From Anaeramoeba flamelloides (Eukaryota; Metamonada; Anaeramoebidae): 64,000 nt of DNA. The translations under genes were made by a program, and so were the position numbers. Location: positions 15,896,501 through 15,960,500 of the forward strand of contig JANTQA010000012.1 in assembly GCA_027625915.1 (NCBI GenBank), read 5' to 3'. The notes beneath the pieces are model-generated. The model had not been told where the DNA came from. It ran no database searches and saw only the letters and a program-made list of their open reading frames with translations. Positions 11,975 through 23,501 of this stretch are shown one piece after another. Numbering within the stretch: the stretch's first letter is position 1; each line of letters starts with the position of its first letter.

Positions 11975-13220
11975 TAGTATTTTTGATTTTAACATATATT
12001 ATTAAAATATTAGAAATGAATTTACAATAATTTTTGAAAATTGCCATTAACCTTACTTTATCACCAGAAATGATAAAATTTCAATAATCTATAAAATCTT
12101 GTTAATCTAAAAATCACAAACAAACGTAAAATTTTTTTGGAAATTACTTATAAAAGTTGGATGATTGTTACAAAGCCGTGAGACTTTTATAAAGTTTATC
12201 CCATGTAAGAATTTTTGAACCCGTTTATAATAACTGTATAGAGCATACATGTCTTTAAAAGTTTTGAAAGATAAAAACTTTTAGAATAGGAATGGGTCTA
12301 TTTGTAATTATCAATAATTGTTTTATTTTTTTTTTCTTATAACTAATTAAAAATATCAAACAAATTTCATGATCAAACTAATAATAACTACATTTCAACA
12401 ATATAATTGAAAATAAAATGGATGTATTTTTTAAAATTGGGGTGATTAAGTTCACAAGTTTAATAATTACTTAAAAGTGGTGAAAATGCCCTTTTAAAGG
12501 TGAATGATCAAAAAAAAAAAAAACATTTAAGCCCTAGTTTTGTTTTCTGTACAAGGAGAAAATACTATATGATAAGTAGAAAAGAAAAAAGAATAAAAAT
12601 TTTCTAAGAAATCTTCAAAATTAGTGAAAGTGTGGCTAAGGTATTACAAAAAAATGAAATTTTATATATCTACTTTAACTTCCCAAGGTGTTAAAGAAAA
12701 TGTCTTGACCAAGTAACAGATACTTTAAAGAATGTATGAAGGGTTGGTTGTTTTAGAAGCTAACTTTAAAACATTATATTTATAACACCACAACAAAAGA
12801 TAGATAAACTAGGATTTTCACCACATTAAAGTGGTTGATCAAAAGGATTGACAGATACTTTAACCACACCAAACCAAAATTCATTTAAAAATCTTTGATC
12901 TGGACTCTCAGTAAATTCGTTTCTTTTTTGTTGTTTTTATAAAAAAAAAATACATATTAATCACATGATATATTTTTTGATCAAAAATATTTTTTTCTTT
13001 TTATAAAAATATTATTATGATTGCCCTAAAAGCTATCAACTATTATCTCAAAATCAATTTATATGTCTCAAATAATTTTTTTCGAATGATATTTTGAAAA
13101 TTACCAATATTTTCTCGAAAATCGTTATTTGTGATATTATCGCAATATTATTGATTATCAAAGTTTTATCTAATATTGAGATTTTATAAACTTATCACTA
13201 TTTTTGAAACTTTCTTATGA
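11975..13220. repeat. Diverged ~1.3-kb repeat, copy 2
   Basis: Same-orientation partner of 6765-8065, with substitutions and short indels throughout; see that entry for shared landmarks. It sits just downstream (3' side) of the nicalin gene. Ends are less clear than in copy 1. Confidence 0.5.
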
Positions 13221-13635
13221 ATTTAAAAATATATCATCACCACACTAAATAATAATATAAAAAAAAAATAATAAAAATTAAATATTGTCACAATCTCTCT
13301 TCATGAGACTAAAAGATATTTCCATTTATTTTATAATCTAATTTTACTAGTATTACCTTTCGAATGAAAAATATTTATTTATAACAAAATAATTAGTCAA
13401 GAATAAATTTCAAAAAAAAATAATAATCTAATCCAAATAGTTCATAAAAAATTATTAAAACAAAAATACAAAATCCAAAAGGTAAAAAAAAAAAATAAAA
13501 ATAAAGGATTGATTCAGAAAATTTTTATTTCTCTATTTATGAATCTGGATATAAAATATTAAAGAGAAAAATTTTTACTATAAAAAAAAAAAAAATAATA
13601 AAAAACAAATAAAAATTATAAAAATATTTCAAAGA

Positions 13636-15438
13636 TTAATTATTTTTTTTCCTGTTATGAATTAATTGTTTAATTTCTTGTATAGTTTTCTCTTTCCCAT
13701 TCAAAAAGTAATATAAAACAGCAAGATAAACCAACGACATGATAAAAACAAAAAACTCAAAAAGCAATGATTTGACTTGAAAAATTGTCAATTTACCTTG
13801 AGTGCCAGTATAATAAAAGGTTTCCTTTTTCAAAGAAATTTTTTTTGATTCAATTTTTGTGTCTAACCCAAAGCTTTTAAAAGTGTTTTCTAAATTTAAA
13901 AGTAATTGGTCATCCTTTTCTAAAAAGGGGGAGAACCGGTTATATTTTAATAGCATTTTATTAATACTTTCAATGACTAAATTATTTGGTTCGAAATTAT
14001 TTTCGAAAATTGTGATTTGTTGTTGTTGTTGCTGTTGCTTATAAATCATTTTGGAGAGGAATTCTGCTATTAAAGTTGTGACTGTTTTCATTGGGCGCGC
14101 GGTAGGATTGGATCCACTTTGAAGGTCCAATAAACTACCCTTTCTTATTGTTTGATTATAAGATTTGAAATTTGAAACTGTAATTGCTTTTAATTTCTTT
14201 CGATAAAAAATTTCATGTTCAAAGGATATTAAGGGGTTATTTTTCATGATTTTTTTGGTAACAATTTGGGTATTGATTCCAAACAACTTTGAGATTGATT
14301 GGAATTCAGTTGGAACTGTCTTGCCGATTTCAATTTTGCCGCCAGTTGAATAGTGAAGGAAGAGGTCATCAATTAATTCGTTTTCCAGATCGTCGTCATA
14401 GATGGATAACGAGTCGAGGCACAATACGAGCTCAACGGACTCTAAGACCTTTCGATCAACAGAAGAAATCCATTTTTTGGTACCCAAATAATTTTGCTTT
14501 GAGCCTCCGTTTAAAACAAATAAAAGATTGTATTGGCCCTTTGTTTGCGGGTTGTTATATAATTTTGTAAATAACCTTGAGAGCTCAACGAGTACACCGA
14601 CGGCATTGTTGCCTGATTCAAGCCCCGAAGAAAGTGCTGGCGACACGCTAAAGGTGTCGTAGTTGGCAGTAAGGACGATTGTTGGCTTTAATTTCCCTTC
14701 TTCATCAAGATCGGTTGGGAGCCATGCTTCAAGCGAGGAAACTTGTTTAATTTTCTTTTTGTTTCCTGGCTTGCCAACTATCTTTAAATTATAGCTCCCT
14801 TTTTTGTTGGGATTCAAATTGTCAAAGGAAAATAAGTGTGAGACCTCATCTTCATGGACAAAATAAATTGGTACCCTAAATTCCTTTTCAACTAAGATCG
14901 ATTCAATTTCCCCAAGCTTTTTGATAATTTCTTCTTTACTTTCTCGTCCTTCTTCGTTTTGGAAGGTAACAAATTCTTTTGCTTTTGTTGTTAACAAGTC
15001 TCGTGGTAAGACAATTAAAATACCTTTGCACGATCCGCCTTCACTGAGTGCGCTAATATCAAATTCGAGTAAGGAAAATAACGGGAAAACGGCAACAGCG
15101 CCTTTAAAGCATTTAACAAATTCTTCTTGCTCGTTATGAGGTATTTCTTCTTCGGTTTCGTTTTCAATATCTGTGTCTTGATCAAGATTTGTTAGTGTCT
15201 TTGGGGTCTTTTTAAGGTATTCAGCGCATTCAAAATATGCTTTTGTTTGAGAGGATGGAACAGATGCACTCGTGGTTCCACGAATAAAAGTTTTTCCAGT
15301 AGACGAACTTACTTGTTCGGAATGAAGTAACCTAAAGACAGGTAGGGTCTCAAGTGATTTAACAGTTATTGAATTAAAAACAAAAGTCAAAACAAAAAAA
15401 CAAAGGATCATTTGAGATCTTCTTGGGAAGTATTTCAT
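13636..15438 (-). CDS. NCLN: Nicalin-like ER membrane protein (inactive M28-type peptidase fold)
   Basis: Single exon, 600 residues (animal nicalin is about 563). In animals nicalin works with NOMO and TMEM147 in the ER translocon-associated BOS complex. Residues 1-28 form a signal peptide with hydrophobic MILCFFVLTFVFNSI. The luminal M28 aminopeptidase-like domain contains ANYDTFSVSPALSSG, LVELSRLFTKLYNN and YNLLFVLNGGSKQNYLGTKK, the last matching nicalin's FFASGGGKFNYQGTKRW. A C-terminal membrane segment FFVFIMSLVYLAVLYYFL is followed by a short basic tail, the nicalin topology. The usual metal-ligand His before the YD is Asn, and the next ligand position is Glu, consistent with a non-catalytic fold as in other nicalins. 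Start is the ATG in front of the signal peptide. A CAA/CAG run gives a short poly-Gln tract near residue 467. Confidence 0.92.
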   Translation of the reverse strand: MKYFPRRSQMILCFFVLTFVFNSITVKSLETLPVFRLLHSEQVSSSTGKTFIRGTTSASVPSSQTKAYFECAEYLKKTPKTLTNLDQDTDIENETEEEIPHNEQEEFVKCFKGAVAVFPLFSLLEFDISALSEGGSCKGILIVLPRDLLTTKAKEFVTFQNEEGRESKEEIIKKLGEIESILVEKEFRVPIYFVHEDEVSHLFSFDNLNPNKKGSYNLKIVGKPGNKKKIKQVSSLEAWLPTDLDEEGKLKPTIVLTANYDTFSVSPALSSGLESGNNAVGVLVELSRLFTKLYNNPQTKGQYNLLFVLNGGSKQNYLGTKKWISSVDRKVLESVELVLCLDSLSIYDDDLENELIDDLFLHYSTGGKIEIGKTVPTEFQSISKLFGINTQIVTKKIMKNNPLISFEHEIFYRKKLKAITVSNFKSYNQTIRKGSLLDLQSGSNPTARPMKTVTTLIAEFLSKMIYKQQQQQQQITIFENNFEPNNLVIESINKMLLKYNRFSPFLEKDDQLLLNLENTFKSFGLDTKIESKKISLKKETFYYTGTQGKLTIFQVKSLLFEFFVFIMSLVYLAVLYYFLNGKEKTIQEIKQLIHNRKKNN

Positions 15439-15830
15439 TTGTATGGTTTATTTTTTTTCTTTGTTTTTATTTTTATTTTTTGATTTTGAAAAAGAAAAAG
15501 AATAAAAAAAAATGAAAGGAAAATTTAAAGTAAAAAGAAATATTTAAAGTCATTTTATTTGAAAATCTTGTTTATCTTTGATCAGAGTTTTTATATTTTT
15601 TGAAAGGAATTAACGTTTCCCAAGAAAGATTAAATTTTTTACTCTTTTTAAAAGAAATTGAGATTTATTTGAAAAAAGCAATAGAATGAATAATAGACAA
15701 TTGTGTTTTTTCAAAAGGATCAAGTTTGGTTTTTTTAATTGTGAACTTTTAGAACTTATCTGATAATTATGTTTTGACCCAAATAAAAAAAATCTTAAAA
15801 CATTTTTCTGGTATTTTTTGTTTTCTTTAA

Positions 15831-16385
15831 GGTTTAAAATCCCTGAAATTTGAAAAAAGATTATATTGTGTAGAGTGTAGTGAGTTATCGATTTGGTTCT
15901 TAGCTGATCGATCTTGTATTTGTTATGAGTTTTAAAAGTGGTTCAAAAAAGACAATTTTTGACAATTTATTTTTTTTTGTATTTCCGAAATCCGATTTGA
16001 AGAGTGTAAGATTAATATATCGGAACTTAAGTTATAAAAAATGTGGTTTGTAGGTTGTTGGTTGAAATTTTTAATTAAGTTTGGTTTTATTGTGAGCTTT
16101 TAAAAAAATTTATTTTTTCATTTAGTTAATTGACAAAAAAGTAAATCAAGATTCGATTCTACAACCCAAAATTCAAAAGTTATTCTTGAACACCTATTAA
16201 TCAAATAATCTTACACTCTTCAATTCGGATTTCGGAAATAAAAAAAATAAATTGTCAAAATTTGCTTTTTTGAACCACTATTAAAATTCATTCCAAGTAC
16301 AAGATCGATCAGCTAAAAACCAAATCGACAACTCACTACACCCTACACAAGATAACCTTTTTTCAAATTTCAGGGATTGTAATCC
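15831..16385. mobile_element. 555-bp foldback element flanked by TTAA
   Basis: Terminal inverted repeats of about 180 bp: the left arm begins GGTTTAAAATCCCTGAAATT and the right arm, read on the other strand, begins GGATTACAATCCCTGAAATT. They continue through TCGATTTGGTT and TTTCCGAAATCCGA-type words with scattered differences. TTAA lies directly outside each end (15827-15830 and 16386-16389). TTAA duplication is the habit of piggyBac-type transposases. The central ~190 bp has no coding frame, so this would be a non-autonomous element. It sits upstream of the nicalin gene, about 390 bp from its ATG. Confidence 0.75.
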
Positions 16386-17499
16386 TTAAGGGACGAGTTA
16401 CTCTTCTTTATTTTTTTTTCCCAAAGGTAATAGAGTAATTATTCACACAAGAGTATAAGATTAAACCTAAATAAGTAACTTTATTTGCCAACTTTAGAGT
16501 AATGATTTATCATTTTAAAAGTAATTCATTTTTTTTAATTAATGTTTTCAGTAAAAAGATCCAGATCCTTTTTGTTGGTATTTTTGGACCAAATTAAGAT
16601 AAACAAAAAATTTCAAAAAATTTGTATTTTTATGAAATCTCACTTTTATTAATTTCTGAGAGTCTGTATGTGTAAGCACCATTGCAAAATTTAATCTTAT
16701 TTTACAAATACAATAATAATAAATCAAATATTGAATCCTTGGAGATCTTATAAAAATTGATCATCTTTTGTATTCACAAATATTTTTTTAAATTTCTTAC
16801 AATTTAAATGATTAAGCAATATTCTTATTCCAATATTAAGAAAATCAACAAGAAAAAAGAAAAATCAGTTATTTGTGAATATCTATTCTTTTTTTTTTTT
16901 ATTAGAATTATTTGTTTGAATTTGTTTTATTTGTTTGAAAAGGTTATGACAATTGAGTAATAATTGTAAATTCTATTGCTACTTTAATCCTGGAATATTA
17001 TGAATATATTAAAATAATTATGATTGGGGTATTAATTATGGTTTAAAAATAATCAAATTAAAAAAGGTCTTTCTTTTGGTTATAAGTTTGAATTCTCTCA
17101 TTTTTTAAAAAAATAATTTGGAAGAATCTTTAATTTAATTATTTGGTTAATTTTAACCGTTTTTTTTTGTTAAAAAAAAAAAAGAAAAAAGTGATGTAAA
17201 CTCTTCTTTTAATTAAAAAATCTACTTGATTACAAAAAAATTAGTATAATTTTTTTAAAAATGAAAAAAAATATTATCTTTTATACTGGTTAATTATAAA
17301 AATTAGAAGATTTATTTTTCAAGTATATTGCTCTAATTTTCCTCCTCAGAGATAATGAGATTCATTTCTTCTTCAAATAAAATATTCATTTTTCAATTTA
17401 TTCATAAAATTTAATTTGTGTTTCGAAAAAATATGATACTCGAATTGTAGTATTAAATTCCTTCAATACTTATAATAAGATAAAATCTAATAATAAAAA

Positions 17500-19035
17500 T
17501 GAAAATGATAAAATTTATATTATAATGCTTGATATAGCAATTTTTTGACTCAATCAATTATAAAATAATAGTAAAGCAATAAAAAAAACTATTTTAAAAT
17601 AAAATTATAAAAATTTCTTACTCAAGTATTAACCATGTAAATTTCTTGGTATATTTCAAGGGGATCCGTTATGTCCTATTTTATTAGCTCTTATTTCGCA
17701 TTTTCTTTTATCAAAATTATACCATTAAGAAAACATTGTTAAATATTTGTAGATGATTTAATCTTAATAAGAAAGGGAAATAAAATACAACTAAACCAAA
17801 CATTATATTCAAAATATGAAATTATCATTCAATTTGGACAAAAACCTTATGAAGATAAAACAGTTATTATTAAAATATTTTAACAAAATTAATTATATTT
17901 AGATATTTATTAAGATAAAATTTCATATAAAGTTTATAATTTTTAAAAATCTGAAGAAAAATATAATTACTGTAAATAATTATGCAATAACAATTCTCTG
18001 AATAATAATTAAAAAATTAGTTTAAAAAATCTTTTATATGAAGTAAATTAATATATGGATTAGAAATTTTTAATTATGAAATAAACACAATAAATTATTT
18101 AAATTCTTGTATTCATTCATGCATTACTTGAATATGTAAAATAAACAAAAATACACCAATTAATTTACAACACATAATTTTAAATTGAAAATATGATAAT
18201 TTCTGTTAATAAATAGAAATTAAATGAAAAATAAATTAAACTTCTATCTTCCTTATTTAGATAAATTAAATAAATTTTAATAAAAGAATTAATAATAAAA
18301 TCAATCTGGTATTCAAAAGATTTAAAAGAAATAAAAATTAAAATATTATTACATTTATAATTAGTTATTAAATTTCAAAAGTTAGAAGTGAACTTAGGTT
18401 TTTTTTTATTAAAGAAATAAAAAGAAAATTTCCTTTATCTTCTCGTTATTTCTAAATTTTAAAAAACCTAGGCGCTTGACAATACTATTCATTAGGATCT
18501 CGAAAATTTAAAAGAATTAAGTAAAATCTAAGGTTTTGTTCTATTCTTTTTAATTCTGGAAAAGTACCATTAGATTTTTTTTTTAATTAACAAATTAAAA
18601 GAAAATTTTTGAAATAATCTTTTTAGTTTTAACATTAACAAAAGTACTTTGAGGTTTTCGATAATTTAAATTAATCGAGCTAAATCTTTGATTTAACTAT
18701 ATTTCTAAAATTAAAAGAATTTAGGCACTTGAAGACACTCTAGGGCACTTTATGACACTACACAAAAATATTTCACAATATTAAGAAACCAAAATTCATT
18801 ATTCAAATACAAAAATATTTAATTTATCTATCAAGTTTAAAAAATTCTAAAATTCATATCATTTTTTAACTGCTTAAATAGATATCACTACGTAATAGAT
18901 ATAAATTCAAAAATATTTTCTGTCCTTTATGTTTAATTTGTGAATTAAATGAAATTATAGAAAATATTGATCATTTTTTATGGATATGTCCTTTCTTATT
19001 ACACAAATGGATTCATATTTCATAAAAAATTAAAA
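17500..19035 (+). mobile_element. Decayed non-LTR (LINE) retrotransposon remnant
   Basis: Plus-strand conceptual translation in changing frames shows reverse-transcriptase landmarks in the right order: MLDIA near 17525 (motif A region, followed by a degraded D-S-I-N-like part), FQGDPLCPILLALISHFLL at 17654-17710 (the QGDPLSP block of LINE RT), and IFVDDLILIRKGN at 17743-17781 (YADD-type catalytic block). Near 18927 there is CPLC...E...DHFLWICPFL, the zinc-binding CxxC-H-C motif found after the RT in many LINEs. The frame is broken many times, so this is an old dead copy. A palindrome cluster (18395-18765) splits it. 5' and 3' ends are not defined. Confidence 0.75.
18395..18765. repeat. Palindromic-module cluster 2 (inside the LINE remnant)
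   Basis: Starts with a poly-T type palindrome, TTAGGTTTTTTTTTATT...AATTTTAAAAAACCTAGG, then a CGAAAATTTAAAAGAATT...AATTCTGGAAAAG palindrome, then a further T-rich one. Linkers GGCGCTTGACAATACT and GGCACTTGAAGACACTCTAG match those in the other clusters. It separates the RT motifs from the zinc-knuckle motif of the LINE, so it probably entered after the LINE. Confidence 0.75.
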
Positions 19036-20579
19036 GAAGATAAATCTTAATGAATTAATTTTAAACTCTCATAGTTTTTAATTATTTTAATTTATTAATA
19101 ATGATGAAATGTATGATTTTACACTTAAATTTCTGAAAGGGAATTTAAGTTAAAGGCAACTATAGTATAATTTATACTACTTCAATAATAAAAAAAAAGA
19201 AAATATTCTTTTTTTCAAATAATTTGGAAATGTGTGTGATTTTAAAATTTTCAAAAATTATAAAAATGGATCAAATTTATAAAACAATAACTCATTTTGG
19301 AAAACAGCACTAGAAGTAAATTTGGTCTCAAAGAAATCAAATTTTTCCTTCATTTTGAAATTTCAAGATGCTGGTAAATTATTTTTAAATTTGCTCTCAA
19401 ATTTACTAGAAATATTTTTTTTTAGTTTACTTTTATCTTAAGATTGAAGAATTCATAAAGTCAAAATTAACATTTTGTTACCAATTTTAAAGAGGATCAG
19501 AAAATAACATTTTTGAACTTCATGGAATTATGTTGATTATAATTATTCAATGAACTTGTTTGTATATTCAATTTATATGGGATTAAATTTCAGCTGATTT
19601 ACTCGTATTCATTTTAAAAATCTTTTTTTTTCTTTTAAGGAGTGTTGCTCATCCCAAAGCTCAAAGATACACAACGATGAAAAAGTACAAAAAAATAAAT
19701 AAAGAGAGTGTATAATTTCAATCTATTTCTTTGAAAAACTCTATTTTTGAATGAAAAATAAGAAAAGAAAGAGGAAATTTTTTCCCGTTTATTATTCTTA
19801 GAGTAGTTTTATAAAATGAAACAAAAACTTGAATAAAATAACAAACTCTCAGGACCAAATTAATGATCAAGTGTTTACAGACAAGAAAAAAAAGTTTCCT
19901 CTTCCTGGTATACATACCGGAAAAGCATCACTGTTCATGAAAAAATCACAATTTTATTGAAAAAATATTACAAAATCATGAATCATTTTTGTACATGCAT
20001 CAGAGTATTTCGGAATAAAACAAAAAACCTAAAAAACACTTTTTGATTTTCTAGAATAAAAATAAAAGAGTTAAATTGTTGAGTATACCCTCGTTTTCAG
20101 TCAACGGGCCACAATTTTCGAATTTAATTTGCAAAATAAAACAAATTCTATGAGTTTTATCCAATATTCTTCTCAAAATAAAATTACAAGTTTTAGATCA
20201 GAATCATTTTTTCTTATTTAGTACATTTTTTTTTTATTGTTTGCTTATTTTTGATTTTTATTGTTTTCCTATTTTTGATTTTTTTTGTTTTCTTTTTATT
20301 ATTATCTTTTTTTTTTAATCAAGCTAATTCAAAAATAAAAACAAAAGTAAAAAATAAAATCCAAAAAAATAAAAAAGATATTAAGAAAAGTATCCATTAA
20401 AAATCAACTTGATATTTCTACTGGCTTTGGAAACAATTCAAACTAAACCCAATTTACTAAAAGCCGAGAGTTATTTTCTGAAAGTTTTTTTAAAAAAAAT
20501 GTAAGAGTAAAAGTATTTACATATTGGATTATTTGTTAATAAACTGTCAAAATATAAAAATTTATTTAAAATTTTCAAT
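19036..20579. other. AT-rich spacer with dispersed repeats
   Basis: No gene seen. The stretch near 20165-20245 (TTCTCAAAATAAAATTACAA, then AGATCAGAATCATTTTTTCT) is closely repeated in the same orientation near 24727-24800, so one dispersed repeat family is present. The rest is poly-A/T runs. Confidence 0.5.
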
Positions 20580-22136
20580 TTAATTCAATTTTTTCTTTGC
20601 CACATAACTAACAGAATTGGAAATAATTCTATTACCGTCTGTATTATGTAACCAACTCTTGCCGCAAGTATTTGTCGTCTCTGTCGAGATGGGATGAAAG
20701 TTCAGAACGACCACGGATCCCCAGTGTTTTTTGGCGCGTTTTTCTGTGATCAGAGGGTATCCATTACTCCATTTGGCAATTATCTTCCCATTAAAAACTT
20801 CCTCTGTCGGAATTATATGACAATAATCTTTTGTTTGAAATGCCTTTACACCTTTCATAATGGGGTGATTGGGCAGATCTACTGTACCTAAATTTCTTGA
20901 AGTGAAGGACTCACGGGTTAATTTTTTTAATGGGACCAGCTTTTCATCATAAATTGCGCCCTTGATATTTGTGTCATCGTTCGTATGGAGTGTGTTTATT
21001 GCAAAGATCACTAGACCCCTCCCAGTCTTGACAAATTTGGCTAAATTGTTCCCCAGATCGCGCCCCTGTTTTAAAGTGCCCGTGTTCGCTGTCCGCAAGA
21101 CAATTGCGTCGTAACATAGCATGTCTTCATACGAAACAAACTGATCCGAGCAAGAAACAAGATCAACATTGCGGATTTTGCCACTTCGAATCGAACCCAT
21201 GATCGCACGGACCCGTGCGTTCCCACGCCTGCACGATGCAATTAATAAGATTTTTAGGTCTTTATCTTTTTTTTGGTGCTTTGAAGAGAATCTGGACAAA
21301 CTTTTGAGATCAAGTTTGCACTCGTTGGCTAAATTAAAAACATATTGGAGAATTAATTCGCTTGGAAACAAATCTGTTTCTGAAATGATACCAAGATCAT
21401 CAAAATTCATGTATTCAAGCTTGATTAATGGCAGAAATGGTTTCAAGATCTTTTTGAGTTTGCTCCTTCTTTTTCCCTCGTCCACCTTCTTGCCTTGTTG
21501 TTTGTTTGGATCCTTTTGTTCGTAGTACTTTTTAACCTCATTTTCGCCCCAATTCTCTAAGGTCTTAAATAAATAGATTTCTTCCAAATGTAATGATCCC
21601 AGGCTAAAAATCTCTAATACCAAATCGGCCGGAAAGTCATCCAAACACTCTTTGGATGTAATGACCGAATCACAGGATTTTTGAAGCAAGCGAAGCGCAG
21701 TTTTTTTTAATGATTTCATGTTAAATTCGTGTGAAGTTTTTAAATAGAAGAGACAATTATCGTTCGTTAATTGCTTTTTGTAATAGTCTTGGCACAAAAA
21801 ATTCAGATTGGAATCAGAATATTTGATCGATAAGAAAAACAACTTTTCGATCGTTTCTTCATCTTTGATCAGAAGATCCCTTGTGTATGTGAATTTTAAA
21901 TAGAGCGAAAAAAGTGCTGGATCAACATCATCGATCACAATTTCTGAAACCTTCCCCCTTGACGTTTCTTTCCAATTCTCACCATAGAACATCGACTCCC
22001 AAAAGGGCGACGATAAAGAGAGGAGTAATTGGTGCCCCCACATAATGACCTCGTCGTCTCCAACTTTAAATTTAACATCAGCAAACCTTTCTTGATCCAC
22101 CAATTTTGATAATGTGATTTGTATTGGTTCAAACAT
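20580..22136 (-). CDS. BTB-BACK protein fused to a bacterial-type ThuA/GATase-like C-terminal domain
   Basis: Single exon, 518 residues. Residues about 8-120 are a BTB/POZ domain (ADVKFKVGDDEV, GHQLLLSLSSPFWESMFYG, EIVIDDVDPALFSLYLKFTY) and about 125-265 a BACK domain (NCLFYLKTSHEFNMKSLKK, FSLGSLHLEEIYLFKTLENW). Such proteins often serve as cullin-3 substrate adaptors. From about 293 the protein changes character: KILLIASCRRGNARVRAIMG, YDAIVLRTANTGTL, FVKTGRGLVIFAINTL, LPNHPIMKGVKAF, WSNGYPLI, SVVVLNFHPIS, NTDGNRIISNSVSYVA. This order (L-A-YDAV-W/R-N ... HPLMxGV ... W.DG.PL ... V.LNFFP ... DG..L..N...Y) is what I know from a bacterial ThuA/type-1 glutamine amidotransferase-like domain. No nucleophile-elbow Cys is seen, so a non-enzymatic role is likely. 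No membrane segment. Function unknown. Confidence 0.9.
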   Translation of the reverse strand: MFEPIQITLSKLVDQERFADVKFKVGDDEVIMWGHQLLLSLSSPFWESMFYGENWKETSRGKVSEIVIDDVDPALFSLYLKFTYTRDLLIKDEETIEKLFFLSIKYSDSNLNFLCQDYYKKQLTNDNCLFYLKTSHEFNMKSLKKTALRLLQKSCDSVITSKECLDDFPADLVLEIFSLGSLHLEEIYLFKTLENWGENEVKKYYEQKDPNKQQGKKVDEGKRRSKLKKILKPFLPLIKLEYMNFDDLGIISETDLFPSELILQYVFNLANECKLDLKSLSRFSSKHQKKDKDLKILLIASCRRGNARVRAIMGSIRSGKIRNVDLVSCSDQFVSYEDMLCYDAIVLRTANTGTLKQGRDLGNNLAKFVKTGRGLVIFAINTLHTNDDTNIKGAIYDEKLVPLKKLTRESFTSRNLGTVDLPNHPIMKGVKAFQTKDYCHIIPTEEVFNGKIIAKWSNGYPLITEKRAKKHWGSVVVLNFHPISTETTNTCGKSWLHNTDGNRIISNSVSYVAKKKLN

Positions 22137-23501
22137 TAATTCTGGATTTTACAACTACTGGGAAATTTTTTTTTGTGGTTTATTTTGAAAAAAATGATTT
22201 CTTTGAGTTTAGTTTTATGGTATTCTTACAGAGATTTTTTGAATTGTCTTTGAAATGAGAAAAAATTAAGAGTTACTTTTCTTGTTTGGATATTCTATTT
22301 AATAATTTGTTTTATCAAAAGTTCTCCATATTTTTACAATTAGTTGGCAAGATTGTGAATTAGTTAATCAAATATTTTTCCAATTTCATATAAGTACTGA
22401 TCTTTTACGTTGATATTTATTAAAGAAATTGCAAACAATTTTTACTTCTTTTTCTATTTCTTCTTCTTTTTATTTTTCTTTTTCTTTGTTAAGAAGCCAA
22501 AGAAATAAATCAAAAACTTTTGCCTGATGATAAATCAAAAAGTTTTCTTTTCGATGATTCGTTTACTAACTTTTTAATGGGTTTTAATGAGAAATACTCA
22601 ACGAGTGGTATGTAGAATTGTAAAAAACAAAAATAAAGTCATAATTTTTCCAAACAGTTTTTTTTTAAAAAGAAGGATATATATAAATCTTTAATTCTCT
22701 CTTATTATTTCCCATTTTAATATTACTTGAATATTTGAATTGTGTTTGATCAAAATTGTAGCTTTATGTTTTGATTTGATAAAGCTCTTTGAATAAAATT
22801 TTTTTTTTTTTATTAGCTGTGTACAAAAATATCGAAATTTAGGGGATTGGAGTTGCCTTATTATTCATCTAAAATTAAATCATGTTCTAATCCAATGTAA
22901 ATAGTATGTATTCCTCAAGAGTTCAACTGGTACTAAAAAATCTAGAATATATATTCTTGAACAGAAATTATTTGATTTTTTACTAAGGATCACAATGAAA
23001 AATCTCAATTTTGAAATTTTTTGTATATTACTTTTACAAGTCAAAAAATGGAAACCAAAATAATAGTATTCCAGGATTCAGGGGGTATTTAATAATTACT
23101 GTTAATTGTAAAATAAATGGAACAAAATTTTCATTCACCTTTCCAAAAATAAAACACCTCTCAAGAATTAAAATATATCTAGAAAGACCTCAATTCTAAA
23201 AGGGAAAAGAATAATAATTTAAGCTTATTTAAGGTCTTAAAAATTTGAAATGTTACAGGATTTAAAATCATTTTTTGGAAAGCTGAATTAAAATTTTGTT
23301 TCCTTTATTTTGCAACAAATAGTAGTTTAAAGTAAGAATCTCCAAAAATGACTATTTTTTAAATTTTTTAATTTTAAGATTAACTCGATAATAAAAGCAC
23401 AGATACCGATTAGTTTTGTTTTCTTTTTCTAAAAAGATTGGTATTTTCAAATATTTTTTAATCTTTCAGGAAATATTTTTTACAAAATTATCTCTTGTTA
23501 A
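22137..23501. other. AT-rich spacer
   Basis: No gene seen. About 23117-23155 and 23270-23315 form an inverted pair around AACAAAATTTTCATTCACCT and its complement, marking a small (~200 bp) inverted-repeat element related to sequence near 10106-10200 and 37160-37215. Confidence 0.45.
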
